Origin: Caulobacteraceae bacterium | GTDB lineage: Bacteria > Pseudomonadota > Alphaproteobacteria > Caulobacterales > Caulobacteraceae | DNA: 64,000 nucleotides | Direction: 5' to 3' | NCBI GenBank assembly: GCA_003164925.1 | Contig: PLRV01000078.1 | Span: forward strand, 30,382-94,381 | Part shown: piece by piece, positions 8,383-19,100 of the stretch | Layout: each line of letters starts with the position of its first letter | How positions within the stretch are numbered: the first letter of the stretch is position 1 | The notes under the pieces: generated by a model | The model's input: the letters and a program-made list of their open reading frames with translations, nothing else | Told to the model about the DNA's origin: nothing | Databases searched by the model: none | Made by a program: the position numbers and the translations under genes

Positions 8383-9351
8383 GTGCGGCTTATCAGAGCG
8401 ATGTTAGGCGCCTGCCTTCTTAGTGGATTGGCAGGATGTAAGATGGTTGTGATGAACCCATCGGGGGATATCGCATTGCAGCAACGCGACCTTGTGTTGC
8501 TATCTACGGGCCTGATGCTGTTAATTATTGTTCCAGTTATCGGCCTAACCTTGTTTATTGCCTGGAAATACAGGGAATCCAATACGGCCGCGCCGTATGA
8601 TCCTGAATGGCATCATTCGACTCGCCTTGAATTCGCGGTGTGGGGGGCTCCCCTGGCGATCATCATGGTGCTGGGCGCGGTGACGTGGGTCACCTGCCAC
8701 ACGCTGGATCCCTATCGCTCGTTGTCGCGCCTGGGACCCAATCGCCCGATCCCCGCCGGGGTCAAACCCCTCGAAGTGGACGTCGTCGCGCTCGATTGGA
8801 AATGGCTTTTCATCTATCCGGAGCTCGGCGTGGCCTCGGTGAACGAGCTGGCCGCGCCGGTCGACCGCCCGCTCGCCTTCAAGATCACCGCCTCCACGGT
8901 GATGAACTCCCTGGCCATGCCGGCCATCGCCGGCCAGATCTACGCCATGCCCGGCATGCAGACGCAGCTACACGCCGTGATCAACCAGCCCGGCGTTTAT
9001 GACGGCTTCTCGGGCAACTACAGCGGCGCGGGCTTCTCGGGCATGCGCTTCAAGGTCAGGGGCCTGTCCGACGCCGACTTCGCCACTTGGGCGGCCAACG
9101 CCCGCGCCGGCGACGCCCGGCTCACGCGGGAGGCCTATGTCGGCCTAACCCAGCCTAGCCAAAATCAGCCGGTCAGCTACTTCGCCAGCGTGGACCCAGG
9201 CCTGTTCCTGGACATCGTCGACCAGTGCGCTGCGTCCGGAGACGGATGCAAGCGCGGCGACGCGATGCACGCCGCCATGAAACTGGCTGTCGCCGAGAAG
9301 GTCCTTTGCGGGCCGGACGGCAAGCCCCTGCCGCCGCGCCAGACGCGTTAA
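8383..9351 (+). CDS. cyoA: Cytochrome bo3 ubiquinol oxidase subunit II
   Basis: Subunit II of the haem-copper quinol oxidase, a periplasm-facing membrane lipoprotein. The start is ambiguous: GTG at 8356, GTG at 8383 or ATG at 8401. Translation from 8383 gives a compact lipoprotein signal (MRLIRAMLGACLLSGLAGC) with a positively charged n-region and lipobox LAGC, while the 8401 ATG leaves no charged residue. Two membrane helices follow (VLLSTGLMLLIIVPVIGLTL, and a second beginning FAVWGAPLAIIMVLGA), then the cupredoxin-like domain with DVVALDWKWLFIYPE and NSLAMPAIAGQIYAMPGM. The CuA cysteine/histidine ligands of cytochrome c oxidases are absent, as expected for a quinol oxidase. First gene of cyoABCD-surf1-regB-regA. 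Confidence 0.95.
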   Translation: MRLIRAMLGACLLSGLAGCKMVVMNPSGDIALQQRDLVLLSTGLMLLIIVPVIGLTLFIAWKYRESNTAAPYDPEWHHSTRLEFAVWGAPLAIIMVLGAVTWVTCHTLDPYRSLSRLGPNRPIPAGVKPLEVDVVALDWKWLFIYPELGVASVNELAAPVDRPLAFKITASTVMNSLAMPAIAGQIYAMPGMQTQLHAVINQPGVYDGFSGNYSGAGFSGMRFKVRGLSDADFATWAANARAGDARLTREAYVGLTQPSQNQPVSYFASVDPGLFLDIVDQCAASGDGCKRGDAMHAAMKLAVAEKVLCGPDGKPLPPRQTR

Positions 9352-9387
9352 GCGACGCCCCAACAGACATCATTGCCGAGTTGACCG

Positions 9388-11391
9388 ATGCCAACCACTG
9401 CCGAACTCATCAAGTTCATATTCGGGCGCCTAACAATAGACGCCCTGCCGCTCGATGAGCCCATCATCATGGGCACCTTCGTCATGGTGGCGCTGGGGGG
9501 ACTCACGGTCGCGGGCCTGATCACCCGCTTCAAGCTGTGGGGCTATCTCTGGAAAGAGTGGTTCACCAGCATCGATCACAAGAAGATCGGCGTGATGTAC
9601 ATCGTTCTGGGCGTCGTCATGCTGCTGCGCGGCTTCGCCGACGCCTTGATGATGCGTGCGCAGCAGGCCATGTCGTTCGGCTCTTCGCACGGCTATCTGC
9701 CCCCGTCGCACTACGACCAGGTATTCTCCGCCCACGGCGTGATCATGATCTTCTTCGTGGCCATGCCCCTGGTGGTCGGCCTGATGAACCTGGTCGTGCC
9801 GCTGCAGATCGGCGCGCGCGATGTGTCCTTCCCGTTCCTGAACAATTTCAGCTTCTGGATGACCGTGGGGGGCGCAGTCATCGTCATGATGTCGCTGTTC
9901 ATCGGCAACTTCGCCCGCACCGGCTGGCTGGCCTATCCGCCCCTGTCGGGCATAGGCGCCAGCCCTGACGTGGGAGTGGACTACTACATATGGGGGCTGC
10001 AGGTGGCCGGGATTGGCACCCTGCTGTCCGGAGTCAATCTGGTCATCACCATCATCAAGATGCGCGCGCCGGGCATGACCCTGATGAGGATGCCGATCTT
10101 CACCTGGACCGCGCTGTGCACCAACATCCTGATCGTGGCCAGCTTCCCGGTGCTGACCGTGGTTCTGGCCCTACTGTCGCTCGACCGCTACGTGGGCGCG
10201 CATTTCTTCACGAACACCCTTGGGGGCGACCCGATGATGTACGTGAACCTGATCTGGATCTGGGGCCACCCGGAGGTCTACATCCTGATCCTGCCCGCCT
10301 TCGGCGTGTTCTCCGAGGTGGTCTCCACCTTCAGCGGCAAGCGCCTGTTCGGCTACACCTCGATGGTCTACGCCACGGTGGCGATCACCGTACTGGCCTA
10401 TGTGGTGTGGCTGCACCACTTCTTCACCATGGGCGCGGGCGCCGACGTGAACGCCTTCTTTGGCATCACCACCATGATCATCTCCATCCCCACGGGGGCG
10501 AAGATCTTCAACTGGCTTTTCACCATGTACCGCGGGCGCGTGCGGTTCGAGCTGCCGATGCTGTGGACCCTGGGCTTCATGGTCACCTTCGTGATCGGCG
10601 GCATGACCGGCGTGCTGCTGGCGGTGCCTTCGGCCGACTTCGTGCTGCACAACAGCCTGTTCCTGATAGCCCACTTCCATAATGTGATCATCGGCGGCGT
10701 TGTCTTCGGCATGTTCGCCGGCATCAACTACTGGTTCCCCAAGGCCTTCGGCTTCAAGCTCGAACCCTTCTGGGGCAAGGTGTCGTTCTGGTGCTGGCTC
10801 GTTGGCTTCTACCTAGCCTTCATGCCGCTCTACGTGCTCGGCCTGATGGGCGTGACCCGCCGCCTCAGCCATTTCGACGATATGTCCCTGCGGCCCTGGT
10901 TCCTCATCGCGGCCCTGGGCGCGGGCGTGATCCTGGTGGGCATCCTGGCCTTCCTGGCGCAGATCGCAGTCAGCATCATGAAGCGCGAAGAGCTGCGCGA
11001 CCTGACGGGCGATCCATGGAACGGCCGCACTCTGGAGTGGTCGACCTCCTCGCCTCCCCCGGCCTATAACTTCGCCTTCACCCCCGTCGTGCACCAGCAG
11101 GACGCCTGGTGGGACATGAAAACCCACGGCTATCAACGGCCGGTGGCGGGTTTCATCCCCATCCACATGCCGCGCAATACCGGCGCGGGCTTGGTTCTGG
11201 CCGGCTTCGCCACCGCGTGCGGCATCGGCATGGTCTGGCACATGTGGTGGCTGGCGGCGCTGGGCCTGTTCGTCGTGATCGGCGGCGCCATCGTCCACAG
11301 CTTCAACGAAGACCGTGACTTCCATATCCCCGCGTCCGACGTGATCGCGGTGGAAGGCGAGCGCACGGAAGCCCTGAGGAACGTCGCATGA
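9388..11391 (+). CDS. cyoB: Cytochrome bo3 ubiquinol oxidase subunit I
   Basis: Catalytic subunit of the proton-pumping bo3 quinol oxidase in the inner membrane, 667 residues. Aligned by eye to E. coli CyoB the offset is exactly +10, and every key residue is present: low-spin haem ligands H116 and H429, high-spin haem H431, CuB ligands H294, H343, H344 with cross-linked Y298 (in WGHPEVY), D-channel D145 and E296, K-channel K372, and the quinol-site residues R81, D85, H108 and Q111. It is therefore a functional A-type quinol oxidase. The stop overlaps the cyoC start by 4 nt (ATGA). The haem O synthase gene cyoE is not in the cluster. Confidence 0.98.
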   Translation: MPTTAELIKFIFGRLTIDALPLDEPIIMGTFVMVALGGLTVAGLITRFKLWGYLWKEWFTSIDHKKIGVMYIVLGVVMLLRGFADALMMRAQQAMSFGSSHGYLPPSHYDQVFSAHGVIMIFFVAMPLVVGLMNLVVPLQIGARDVSFPFLNNFSFWMTVGGAVIVMMSLFIGNFARTGWLAYPPLSGIGASPDVGVDYYIWGLQVAGIGTLLSGVNLVITIIKMRAPGMTLMRMPIFTWTALCTNILIVASFPVLTVVLALLSLDRYVGAHFFTNTLGGDPMMYVNLIWIWGHPEVYILILPAFGVFSEVVSTFSGKRLFGYTSMVYATVAITVLAYVVWLHHFFTMGAGADVNAFFGITTMIISIPTGAKIFNWLFTMYRGRVRFELPMLWTLGFMVTFVIGGMTGVLLAVPSADFVLHNSLFLIAHFHNVIIGGVVFGMFAGINYWFPKAFGFKLEPFWGKVSFWCWLVGFYLAFMPLYVLGLMGVTRRLSHFDDMSLRPWFLIAALGAGVILVGILAFLAQIAVSIMKREELRDLTGDPWNGRTLEWSTSSPPPAYNFAFTPVVHQQDAWWDMKTHGYQRPVAGFIPIHMPRNTGAGLVLAGFATACGIGMVWHMWWLAALGLFVVIGGAIVHSFNEDRDFHIPASDVIAVEGERTEALRNVA

Positions 11392-12017
11392 GCAAAGCCC
11401 ATAGCTCGGCGGTCCACACCCCATCGGATCGCCTCACCTTCCACCTGGCCGAGGAGCACCATCCGGAGAGCAGCACCCTTTTGGGGTTCTGGATCTACCT
11501 GATGAGCGACTGCCTGCTGTTCGCGGGCTTGTTCGCCACCTATGGCGTGCTCGGCCGCGCCTACGCCGGCGGCCCGACCGGCGCGGAGCTGTTCGACCTG
11601 CCCACCGTGGCGTTGAACACCGCATTCCTGCTGTGTTCGTCGATCACCTACGGCATGGCGATGATCGCCGTGCAGGAAGAACGCAAGCAGCAGACGCTCA
11701 TGTGGCTGGGGATCACCGGCCTGTTCGGCCTCGGCTTCATCGGCCTCGAGCTGAAGGAGTTCACCCACCTGATCCTGGAAGGCAACGGCCCGCAGCGCAG
11801 CGCCTTCCTGTCCAGCTTCTTCACCCTGGTCGGCACCCACGGGCTGCACGTGACCTGCGGCATCATCTGGCTGGTCACCCTGATGACCCAGGTGTCCCGC
11901 CGCGGCCTCAACGCCGTCACCAAGCGCCGCCTGATGTGCCTCAGTCTGTTCTGGCACTTCCTCGACGTGATCTGGATCGGGGTGTTTTCCTTTGTCTATC
12001 TGATCGGAGCCATGTGA
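11388..12017 (+). CDS. cyoC: Cytochrome bo3 ubiquinol oxidase subunit III
   Basis: 209-residue polytopic subunit III of the bo3 oxidase, with five hydrophobic segments starting at [20 protein letters not shown], the typical opening helix. [14 protein letters not shown] and the C-terminal [20 protein letters not shown] are family signatures. The subunit stabilises subunit I; it carries no redox centre. Translationally coupled on both sides: ATGA overlap with cyoB and a single-base overlap (TGATG) with cyoD. Confidence 0.96.
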   Translation: MSKAHSSAVHTPSDRLTFHLAEEHHPESSTLLGFWIYLMSDCLLFAGLFATYGVLGRAYAGGPTGAELFDLPTVALNTAFLLCSSITYGMAMIAVQEERKQQTLMWLGITGLFGLGFIGLELKEFTHLILEGNGPQRSAFLSSFFTLVGTHGLHVTCGIIWLVTLMTQVSRRGLNAVTKRRLMCLSLFWHFLDVIWIGVFSFVYLIGAM

Positions 12018-12391
12018 TGGGCGAACATGCGACGGCGCACGCGGACCACGGTGGCGGCGGATTTCATGTCACCCGCAAGGATTATGTGACGGGCTTCCTG
12101 CTGGCGGGCGCCCTCACGGCTATCCCGTTCTGGCTGGTCATGACCCATGCGGTGACCAATCCGACGGTTCTGGGCTTCGTGGTCATGATCCTGGCGGCGG
12201 TGCAGGTGGTGGTCCACATGATCTACTTCCTGCATATGAACAGCAAATCCGAGCAAGGCTGGACCCTGTTGGCCCTTCTGTTCACGGGCCTGCTTCTGGG
12301 GATCGTCCTGAGCGGCTCTATGTGGGTGATGCACCACCTGCAAACCAACATGATGCCTGTATCCGCGGAGCAAATGCGGCAGGCGCCATGA
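12017..12391 (+). CDS. cyoD: Cytochrome bo3 ubiquinol oxidase subunit IV
   Basis: 124-residue small membrane subunit of the bo3 oxidase. After a histidine-rich N-terminus (GEHATAHADH) come three hydrophobic helices; AVQVVVHMIYFLHMNSKSEQ is the family hallmark. It assists assembly of the CuB/subunit I core. The start ATG shares one base with the cyoC stop and the stop overlaps the next gene by 4 nt, so translation is coupled through the operon. Confidence 0.95.
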   Translation: MGEHATAHADHGGGGFHVTRKDYVTGFLLAGALTAIPFWLVMTHAVTNPTVLGFVVMILAAVQVVVHMIYFLHMNSKSEQGWTLLALLFTGLLLGIVLSGSMWVMHHLQTNMMPVSAEQMRQAP

Positions 12392-13176
12392 CCACGCGGG
12401 ATTCCCGCGCGGATTCCGCTTTTCACGGTCGTCTAGCCGTTCTCGCCGCCAGCGCCCTGCTGGCGGCGATGCTCTTTGCGCTGGGCGTGTGGCAACTGGA
12501 GCGGCTGGCTTGGAAGCTTGACCTGATCGCCCGGGTGGGCGCCCGCGTCGCCGCCGCCCCGGTCAGCCCGCCTGGCCCGGCCGACTGGGCGCAGGTTTCT
12601 GCGGCCCGGGACGAGTACCGCCATGTCGTCCTGGGCGGGACCTATCTCAACAACCGCGAGACCCTGGTCCAGGCCGTGACCGAGGAGGGGCCTGGCTATT
12701 GGGTGCTCACGCCCTTGCACGCGGACGGGGGCTACTTCGTCCTCATCAATCGGGGCTTCGTGACAGCTGACGCCGCGGCGCAGAGCGCCCGCCAGGCCGG
12801 CCTGATCGACGGGCATGCCACGGTGAAGGGCCTGCTGCGCATCAGCGAGCCGCGCGGCGGTTTCCTGCGCGCCAACGCGCCTGCGACCGACCATTGGTAC
12901 TCACGCGATGTGGCCGCGATCGCCAGAGCGCGGGGCGTTTCTCCCACCGCGCCCTACTTCATCGACGCGGACGCCGCGCCCAATCCAGGCGGCTGGCCGC
13001 GCGGGGGCTTGACGGTGATCAAATTTCCCAACAGCCACCTCGCCTATGCTTTGACCTGGTTCGCCCTGGCTGTAATGGCGGTACTATGGGGTCTTTGGCC
13101 CACCCTGGAGGCGGCGCGCGCTCGCCGTCGCCTTTCACACGGAGGCGCCGCACCGCCCGATGGCGCAAGTCCCTGA
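12388..13176 (+). CDS. SURF1 family oxidase assembly protein
   Basis: 262 residues with the SURF1 architecture: a transmembrane helix near the N-terminus ending in LGVWQLERLAWK, a periplasmic domain containing EYRHVVLGGTYLNNRETLVQ, GYWVLTPLHADGGYFVLINR and NSHLAYALTWFALA, the last beginning the second helix. SURF1 proteins help insert haem a into cytochrome c oxidases; here the gene sits inside a bo3 quinol oxidase operon, overlapping cyoD by 4 nt, so I infer a haem o or CuB-site assembly role for this quinol oxidase. The end overlaps the sensor kinase gene by 17 nt. Family assignment is secure; the exact cofactor is inference. Confidence 0.9.
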   Translation: MTTRDSRADSAFHGRLAVLAASALLAAMLFALGVWQLERLAWKLDLIARVGARVAAAPVSPPGPADWAQVSAARDEYRHVVLGGTYLNNRETLVQAVTEEGPGYWVLTPLHADGGYFVLINRGFVTADAAAQSARQAGLIDGHATVKGLLRISEPRGGFLRANAPATDHWYSRDVAAIARARGVSPTAPYFIDADAAPNPGGWPRGGLTVIKFPNSHLAYALTWFALAVMAVLWGLWPTLEAARARRRLSHGGAAPPDGASP

Positions 13177-14467
13177 CCACCCCGCCGCCGCGCCGCAGCC
13201 CCCGCAGGCCGTAGCGACGACCCGCGACAATCTGCTGCTGCTGGTCCAGCTTCGTTGGATCGCGGTAGCCGGGCAGCTCGCGACCATGGCCGTGGTCGAA
13301 CTGGGCATGCAGGTGCGTTTGCCCATGGTGGACATGGGGTCCGTGTTGGCCATCTTCATCACGGGCAACCTGCTCAGCCTGCTGCGGCTGCGCTGGCCTT
13401 CGCCCATCACCAACACCGAGCTGTTGCTCAACCTCACCTTCGACACCCTGGTGCTCACCGCCCTGCTCTATCTGAGCGGCGGCCCCACCAACCCGTTCAC
13501 CGCCCTCTACCTGTTGCAGGTGATCTTGGGCGCGGTCCTGCTCGAGGCCTGGGCCACCTGGGCCATGGTCGCGGTGTCCCTCTTCTGCTTCGTCAGCCTC
13601 ACCTTCGCCTATCAGCCCTTGCAGCTTCCCCCCAACGGGCCCGGCCTGTTCGAACTCTATGTCCGCGGGGCCCTCGTGGGCTTCGCCCTGGACGCCGTGC
13701 TCCTGGTGTTCTTCATCAGCCGCATCAACAACAACCTGCGCCTGCGCGATCAGCGGCTGGCGAGGCTTCGCCAACGGGCCATCGAGGAAGAGCACATCGT
13801 GCGCATGGGCCTGCTCGCCTCCGGAGCGGCGCACGAATTGGGCACGCCTCTATCCACCCTCGACGTGATCCTCGGCGACTGGCGGCAAATGCCCAAGCTG
13901 TCGGAGGATCCCGAACTGGCCGCGGAAATCGAGGAGATGCGGTCCGAGGTCGCGCGGTGCAAGGCGATCGTCACCGGCGTGCTGCTGTCGGCCGGAGAGG
14001 CCCGCGCCGAAGCCGCCAGCGCGGCCAGCCTGAAGGGCTATCTCAGCACCATCTTCGAAGAGTGGAAAGGGCGGCGCGGACCGTCCGTCGCGAACTATGA
14101 CGACAGCCTCCTGCCCGACCGAAAGATCGTGGCGGACTCGGCCCTCAAGCAGGCGATCACCAATCTGCTCGACAACGCCTATGAGGCGTCCCCCGACGCC
14201 GTATTCATGCGCGTGGGGATCGAAAGCGATCAATTGACCATCGCGGTGCTCGATCTGGGGCCCGGATTCACCCCGGCGATGCTGGCCGACTTCGGCAAGC
14301 CTTACCAATCCACCAAGGGGCGGCAAGGCGGCGGCCTGGGCCTGTTTCTGGTGGTCAATGTGGTGCGCAAGCTGGGCGGACGCGTGGAGGCGCGCAACCG
14401 CGACATCGGCGCCGAGGTTAAGATCGCCGTACCCCTGAGCGCGTTGGAAATAGCGGTGGCGCGATGA
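13160..14467 (+). CDS. regB: RegB/PrrB/ActS-type redox sensor histidine kinase
   Basis: 435-residue membrane histidine kinase. Six hydrophobic segments (residues ~25-190) carry the quinone-sensing GGPTNPF motif at 107-113. The phosphoacceptor is H225 (GAAHELGTPLSTL), the same number as in Rhodobacter RegB. C267 lies in EVARCKAIV, matching the redox-active cysteine (C265 in R. capsulatus) whose oxidation inactivates the kinase. NLLDNAYEASPD (N box) and GGGLGLFLV (G box) complete the ATPase domain. It lies downstream of cyoABCD-surf1 and overlaps regA by 4 nt. In relatives the pair activates respiratory genes under reducing conditions, so I infer that the operon controls its own oxidase. Confidence 0.93.
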   Translation: MAQVPDHPAAAPQPPQAVATTRDNLLLLVQLRWIAVAGQLATMAVVELGMQVRLPMVDMGSVLAIFITGNLLSLLRLRWPSPITNTELLLNLTFDTLVLTALLYLSGGPTNPFTALYLLQVILGAVLLEAWATWAMVAVSLFCFVSLTFAYQPLQLPPNGPGLFELYVRGALVGFALDAVLLVFFISRINNNLRLRDQRLARLRQRAIEEEHIVRMGLLASGAAHELGTPLSTLDVILGDWRQMPKLSEDPELAAEIEEMRSEVARCKAIVTGVLLSAGEARAEAASAASLKGYLSTIFEEWKGRRGPSVANYDDSLLPDRKIVADSALKQAITNLLDNAYEASPDAVFMRVGIESDQLTIAVLDLGPGFTPAMLADFGKPYQSTKGRQGGGLGLFLVVNVVRKLGGRVEARNRDIGAEVKIAVPLSALEIAVAR

Positions 14468-14997
14468 CAACGACAAGACGGCTGATGATCGTGGAGGACG
14501 ACGCCAAGTTCGCGGCGGCCCTGCAGCGCTCGTTCGAGCGCAAGGGCTATGTGGTGGACCACGCCGCGGGCCAGGCTGAAGTGGTTGAGCGGCTCAAGGC
14601 CGCCAGCCCGGGCTATGCCGTGGTGGACCTCAAGCTGGCGGGCGAGTCCGGCCTGGCCTGCGTGGAAACCCTGCACCAGCACAACCCGGACATGCTGATC
14701 GTGGTGCTGACCGGCTTCGCCAGCATCGCGACGGCCGTGGAGGCGATCAAGCTCGGCGCCTGCCAGTACCTGGCCAAGCCCTCCAACAGCGACGACATTG
14801 AGGCGGCGTTCGCCAAGGGCTCCGGCGACGTGAGCACGCCGATCAGCCAGCGGCCCACCTCGATCAAGACCCTGGAATGGGAGCGCATCCACCAGACGCT
14901 AGTGGAAACCGACTTCAACATCTCCGAGACGGCGCGCCGGCTGGGCATGCACCGGCGGACCCTGGCCCGCAAACTCGAGAAGCGTCCGCTCGGCTAG
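14464..14997 (+). CDS. regA: RegA/PrrA/ActR-type response regulator
   Basis: 177-residue response regulator. The receiver has the acidic pair at 12-13, phosphoacceptor D55 (YAVVDLKLAG), T83 and K105. The C-terminal Fis-type helix-turn-helix reads ISETARRLGMHRRTLARKLE, the strongly conserved RegA DNA-binding helix. Partner of the RegB kinase just upstream (ATGA overlap). RegA/PrrA/ActR family members control oxidases, nitrogen and carbon metabolism in response to redox state; the targets here are unknown but the adjacent cyo operon is the obvious candidate. Confidence 0.94.
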   Translation: MTTTRRLMIVEDDAKFAAALQRSFERKGYVVDHAAGQAEVVERLKAASPGYAVVDLKLAGESGLACVETLHQHNPDMLIVVLTGFASIATAVEAIKLGACQYLAKPSNSDDIEAAFAKGSGDVSTPISQRPTSIKTLEWERIHQTLVETDFNISETARRLGMHRRTLARKLEKRPLG

Positions 14998-15098
14998 TGT
15001 GCGGCCCGAAATACACAGGAAACTGAGCATCATCGCTGGCGGCCCCGGAACGACTCGATTACCGCTAAATCGGCAGGGGCGATTCCAGAGGCTTTGAC

Positions 15099-15872
15099 AT
15101 GACCGGCGCAAAGAGTCTCTCGGGGTTAGCGATCATGATCGCCACGCCCTGCTTCGGCGGACTCCTGACGCAGGGCTACGTCGAGTCGGTCATCGACCTG
15201 ATGCAGTACGCGGGACAGCACGACTTCCGCATCCAGCTCGCGCTGCTCGGCAACGACGCCATGATCACGCGCAGCCGCAACACCCTGGTGGCCGCGTTCC
15301 TGGATTCGCCCGACCTGACCCACCTGATGTTCATCGATGCCGACATCCGGTTTCAGCCGGACGCGCTGGGACGCCTGCTGCGGTTCGGCGAGGACGTGGT
15401 CGCCGGTCTTTATCCGCTCAAGATAACCGAGTGGAAAGAAAGCCCTCAGCGGCAGGCGCTCTACGGCGAAACGCCCGAGCTTTCGGCCCTGAGCTACGTC
15501 GGCGCCTTCTGCGAAGGGAGCGAACTCGAAAGACGCGATGACTTCGCCACGGGGGTCTATGCAGGCACGGGCTTCATGCTCATCCAGCGCAGCGTCCTGC
15601 TCAAGCTGATCGACGCCCACCCCGAGCTGAAGTACGGCACGATCCATGCCTATCCGCGGCGCGAGCAAAAGAGTCAGCACCAATACGCTTTGTTCGACTC
15701 GCTCATCGACCCACAGACCGGCGTCTACCTGAGCGAGGACTTCGCCTTCTGCCACCGCTGGCGGGCTATTGGCGGCAAGATCTGGCTGGACACCCAATCC
15801 AAGCTCACTCACATCGGCTCCCACGCCTTCGTTGGCGACACCACCCTGCGCCTGGCGGCTCTAGGCGCCTGA
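15099..15872 (+). CDS. Glycosyltransferase-like protein (GT-A fold, Anp1-like)
   Basis: 257 residues, cytoplasmic. The segment LALLGNDAMITRSRNTLVAA followed by LTHLMFIDADIRFQP contains the D-A-D acidic motif typical of metal- and sugar-nucleotide-binding GT-A enzymes, in an Anp1/GT62-like setting. Later YAGTGFMLIQRSVL and YLSEDFAFCHRWRAIGGKIW, with LTHIGSHAF near the end, are typical of short predicted glycosyltransferases in proteobacteria. AGAGG precedes the ATG by 8 nt. It lies upstream of the autotransporter but with its own 315-nt gap, so participation in the same surface pathway is only suggested by position. Sugar donor and acceptor unknown. Confidence 0.7.
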   Translation: MTGAKSLSGLAIMIATPCFGGLLTQGYVESVIDLMQYAGQHDFRIQLALLGNDAMITRSRNTLVAAFLDSPDLTHLMFIDADIRFQPDALGRLLRFGEDVVAGLYPLKITEWKESPQRQALYGETPELSALSYVGAFCEGSELERRDDFATGVYAGTGFMLIQRSVLLKLIDAHPELKYGTIHAYPRREQKSQHQYALFDSLIDPQTGVYLSEDFAFCHRWRAIGGKIWLDTQSKLTHIGSHAFVGDTTLRLAALGA

Positions 15873-16186
15873 CGCGCCGGTAATCGAAGAAACGTCCGGT
15901 TTGTGGCCTGCTCCTTCCCGCAGAGGCCGGCCCTAAGTGGTCGAGAGGCGGGCCGCACAGTGTAGGCAAGCATTGATGAGCGGAATGCCCGTGGACCGAC
16001 GGCGTTTCAGTTCGCCCCGTGCGCGAAACGGGCCCGGCGGCAAGCGGCAATATCCAACAAAGCTAAGATTGTGCTGTCCCAACGCGAATGGCGACACGCG
16101 CACTCTAGACATAACTCGCGCCGTCGGGCATGACGCAATCAGGGGACAATTAAGGGTTTATTGACAGACGTCGATAACCCGTTGGG
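15873..16186. other. Intergenic region upstream of the autotransporter
   Basis: About 315 nt with no supportable gene. The last 50 nt contain TTGACA (16161-16166), the only recognisable promoter-like hexamer, but no convincing -10 element at the right spacing. The rest is GC-rich with no clear repeats. Confidence 0.3.
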
Positions 16187-19100
16187 GTGGGGGCGACTGT
16201 GGGTCAGATACATCTGCGCGCGCTTTCGATCGGGCTCAAAGCGCCCGCGTCCGAACCGATCAAGCGCCAGGCCCTGCTAGTCACCACCTGCCTCGCCGCA
16301 GCCGGCGCGGCCGCCGCGTTCATCCAGGCCTATCCGTCCAAGGCCCATGCGGACACCATCGTCAGCACGGCCACCAACGCCCCTCAGACCTGGAACAGCG
16401 GCGGCTTCACCGTAACCAATACAGGCACGATTGCGACCACCGCCGCGGCGATCACCGCCACGGGTTCGGGCCAGACCACCCTGTCGAACAGCGGCCGCAT
16501 AAATGGCAGCAACGGCGTCGAACTCGTCACGAGCGTGGTCGCTGCCTCGATCGTCAACAACACGGGCGGCTTGATCGTCGGTCAGGTTAACGCGATCGCG
16601 GTGGACGGTACGCTGAGCGCCCTAAGCAATTCGGGCTCCCTCCTGGGCTCCGCGGCTGGGCTCGGCGGCGCCGGGGTCTATGTGCCCGGCACGCTGGGTA
16701 CGCTGACCAATTCCGGCTCCATCGGCGCCGACATTCCGACCTCAAGCTTTGCAGGGATCAAAGTCGGCCGCGGCGGAACGATCACCTCGATCGTCAACAA
16801 CTCTGGCGGGACGATCTCCGGTACTTCGGCGGCCATTTCGATCAGATCCGGCGGCTCAATTGGCGCGATTACCAACTCCGGTGTGATCGCCGGCGTGATC
16901 AACAACCAAAGCGCCCGCGACCTGACCCTTTCGAGCGATTCGCAGACCGGGACCCTCACCGCCTCCAACGGCTCAGGCGGCGTGATCAACACCCTGTCCA
17001 ACCTGTCGATCGTCGGCAGCGTCTATACGGATCAATCGATCAACGTCAGCGGGCACACGCTGTTCAACGACCGCTTCCTGGCCCTGGGCGCGGTCGTCAG
17101 CGTGACCGGCGCCTATGTTCAGACCAACGCGGACCTGATGATTCGGTCGGGCGCGGAATTGCTGGTCTCGGGGACGGCCTCCTTCAACAACGCCGGCGTC
17201 AGCCTTTCAGGCCTGTCTCCCACCGCCAACTACCTGACAACCGACCCAGCCGTCACGGTGGCGAGCGCGGCGGCCGGCCTTACCGTGTCGGGTTCGTTCT
17301 ACGGCTACGACAACCTGGGCGTCACCTACACGGAGTCGACCGTTGGCCATGACCTGCGGCTGACCCGGGTTTCGGACTACGTCGGGGGCAGCCTCGTCAG
17401 TCTGTCGAACAGCGGGGACCTCGGCGGCGCCTATGGCCTCCGCGTCGCCGACACGGGCAGCTTGGGTGCGTTCATCAACCAGGCCTCAGGCGCCATGTCC
17501 GGCTCGACGGGCCTGGTGGTCCAGGGAACCATTGGCGCCGTCACCAACAACGGGCTGATCCAGGGATACAGCCAGGGTGTCTACAACTCAGGCGTAATCG
17601 GTACGCTGACCAACGCGGGCGTGATCCAGGGCGTTGGCGGCATGAGCGGTGGGCTGGGCTTGGTGAACCAAGGCTCGATCCATGTTCTGAGCAATAGCGG
17701 CAGCATCATCGGCGCGAGCCACCAAGTGGGCGTCTACAACTGGGGCGTGATCGATACCCTAAGCAATAGCGGGACAATCGTCGGACCAAGCTGGGCCGCG
17801 GTCTTCAACAGGGGCGTGATCGGAACCCTGATCAACTCCGGAATGATGGGGGGCAGCCTCTCGCGCGGCGGTTTGGTGAATGAATCGGGCCCGCAGAAGA
17901 GAATAGTGCAAGCCTACACCAAGGCGCCCCTGGGGGAGTCGATGGCGTCCATCGGCGCCTTGACCAACCAGTCGGGCGGCGTGATCTCAGGCTACTCCAC
18001 GGGCGTCTACAACGCCGGCATGATCGGAACCTTGACCAACCAGGGCTCGATCCAGGGAGATATTGGCGTTTACAATGACGTCGCGCGCAAAACCGGTTCG
18101 ATCGGCGTTCTGAACAACAGCGGCGTGATCTCGGGCGGCGCAACCGGCATTTACAACGCCGGCTTGATCGGCCAGCTGATCAATACGGGGACCATCTCCG
18201 GTTCGGTCGCCCTGTGGAGCGGCGGCTTCACGTCCTCGGGCAGCACCTCGGGCCAAACCGTCGTCGGCTCGATCAGCGTTCTGAACAACAGCGGCGTGAT
18301 CTTGGGCGGCGCAACCGGCATTTACAACGCCGGTGCGATCGGCCAGCTGATCAATGCAGGGACCATCTCCGGTTCGGTCGCCTTGTGGAACGGCGCCTTC
18401 ACCACCTCCTCGGGCCAAACCGTCGTCGGCTCGATCGGCCAGATTACCAACTCCGGCGTAATCGAAGGCAATACCGGCATTTACAATGCCGGCTCGATCG
18501 GAACGATCATCAACACGGGCACGATCCTAGCCACCGTCGCGTCTACGGCGGCTGGAGTCATCACGACGGCTGGAGTCACCAAGTCGCTATCGGCACGCGC
18601 CAGCCGCAACGCGGCGATCTGGAACGATGTCGGCGCCTCCATCGGCCTGATCTCCAACAGCGGCATGATCAGCGGCCACACGGGCATTCTCAACGCCGGT
18701 TCGATTGGCGCGATCAACAACTCGGGCGTCATCACCGGCGCCACGGCGCTCTACCTGTCCGGCACGATCGGCCAGATCACCAACAGCGGCGTGATCGCCG
18801 GCAATATCGTCAACGCCAGCGGCGCCGACCTGACCATCGCCGGCGGGTCAGGCACGGTCTACGGTCTGCTGACCGGTCTGAACGGCTCCATCGGGACCAT
18901 CTCGGATTCCATCCAGCCCACCTCCAGCGGCTCGATCAACACGGTTCCCGAAAACGAGGTCTCGGGCGGCAACGTCACCCTGTCGGGCAATGTGCTGCTC
19001 AACGATATTCTGGTGCTGGGCAACCACAACCTGGTCAACACCGGGGTGCTGCAGATCAACAACGCCATCAGCATCACCGGCGGCTTCTCGCAGACCGGCG

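Noticed and set aside
16400-18850. Regular repeats considered as a CRISPR-like or VNTR array
   Set aside because: They are codon-phased IG-x-L-x-NSG protein repeats within the autotransporter passenger, not spacer-separated identical repeats.
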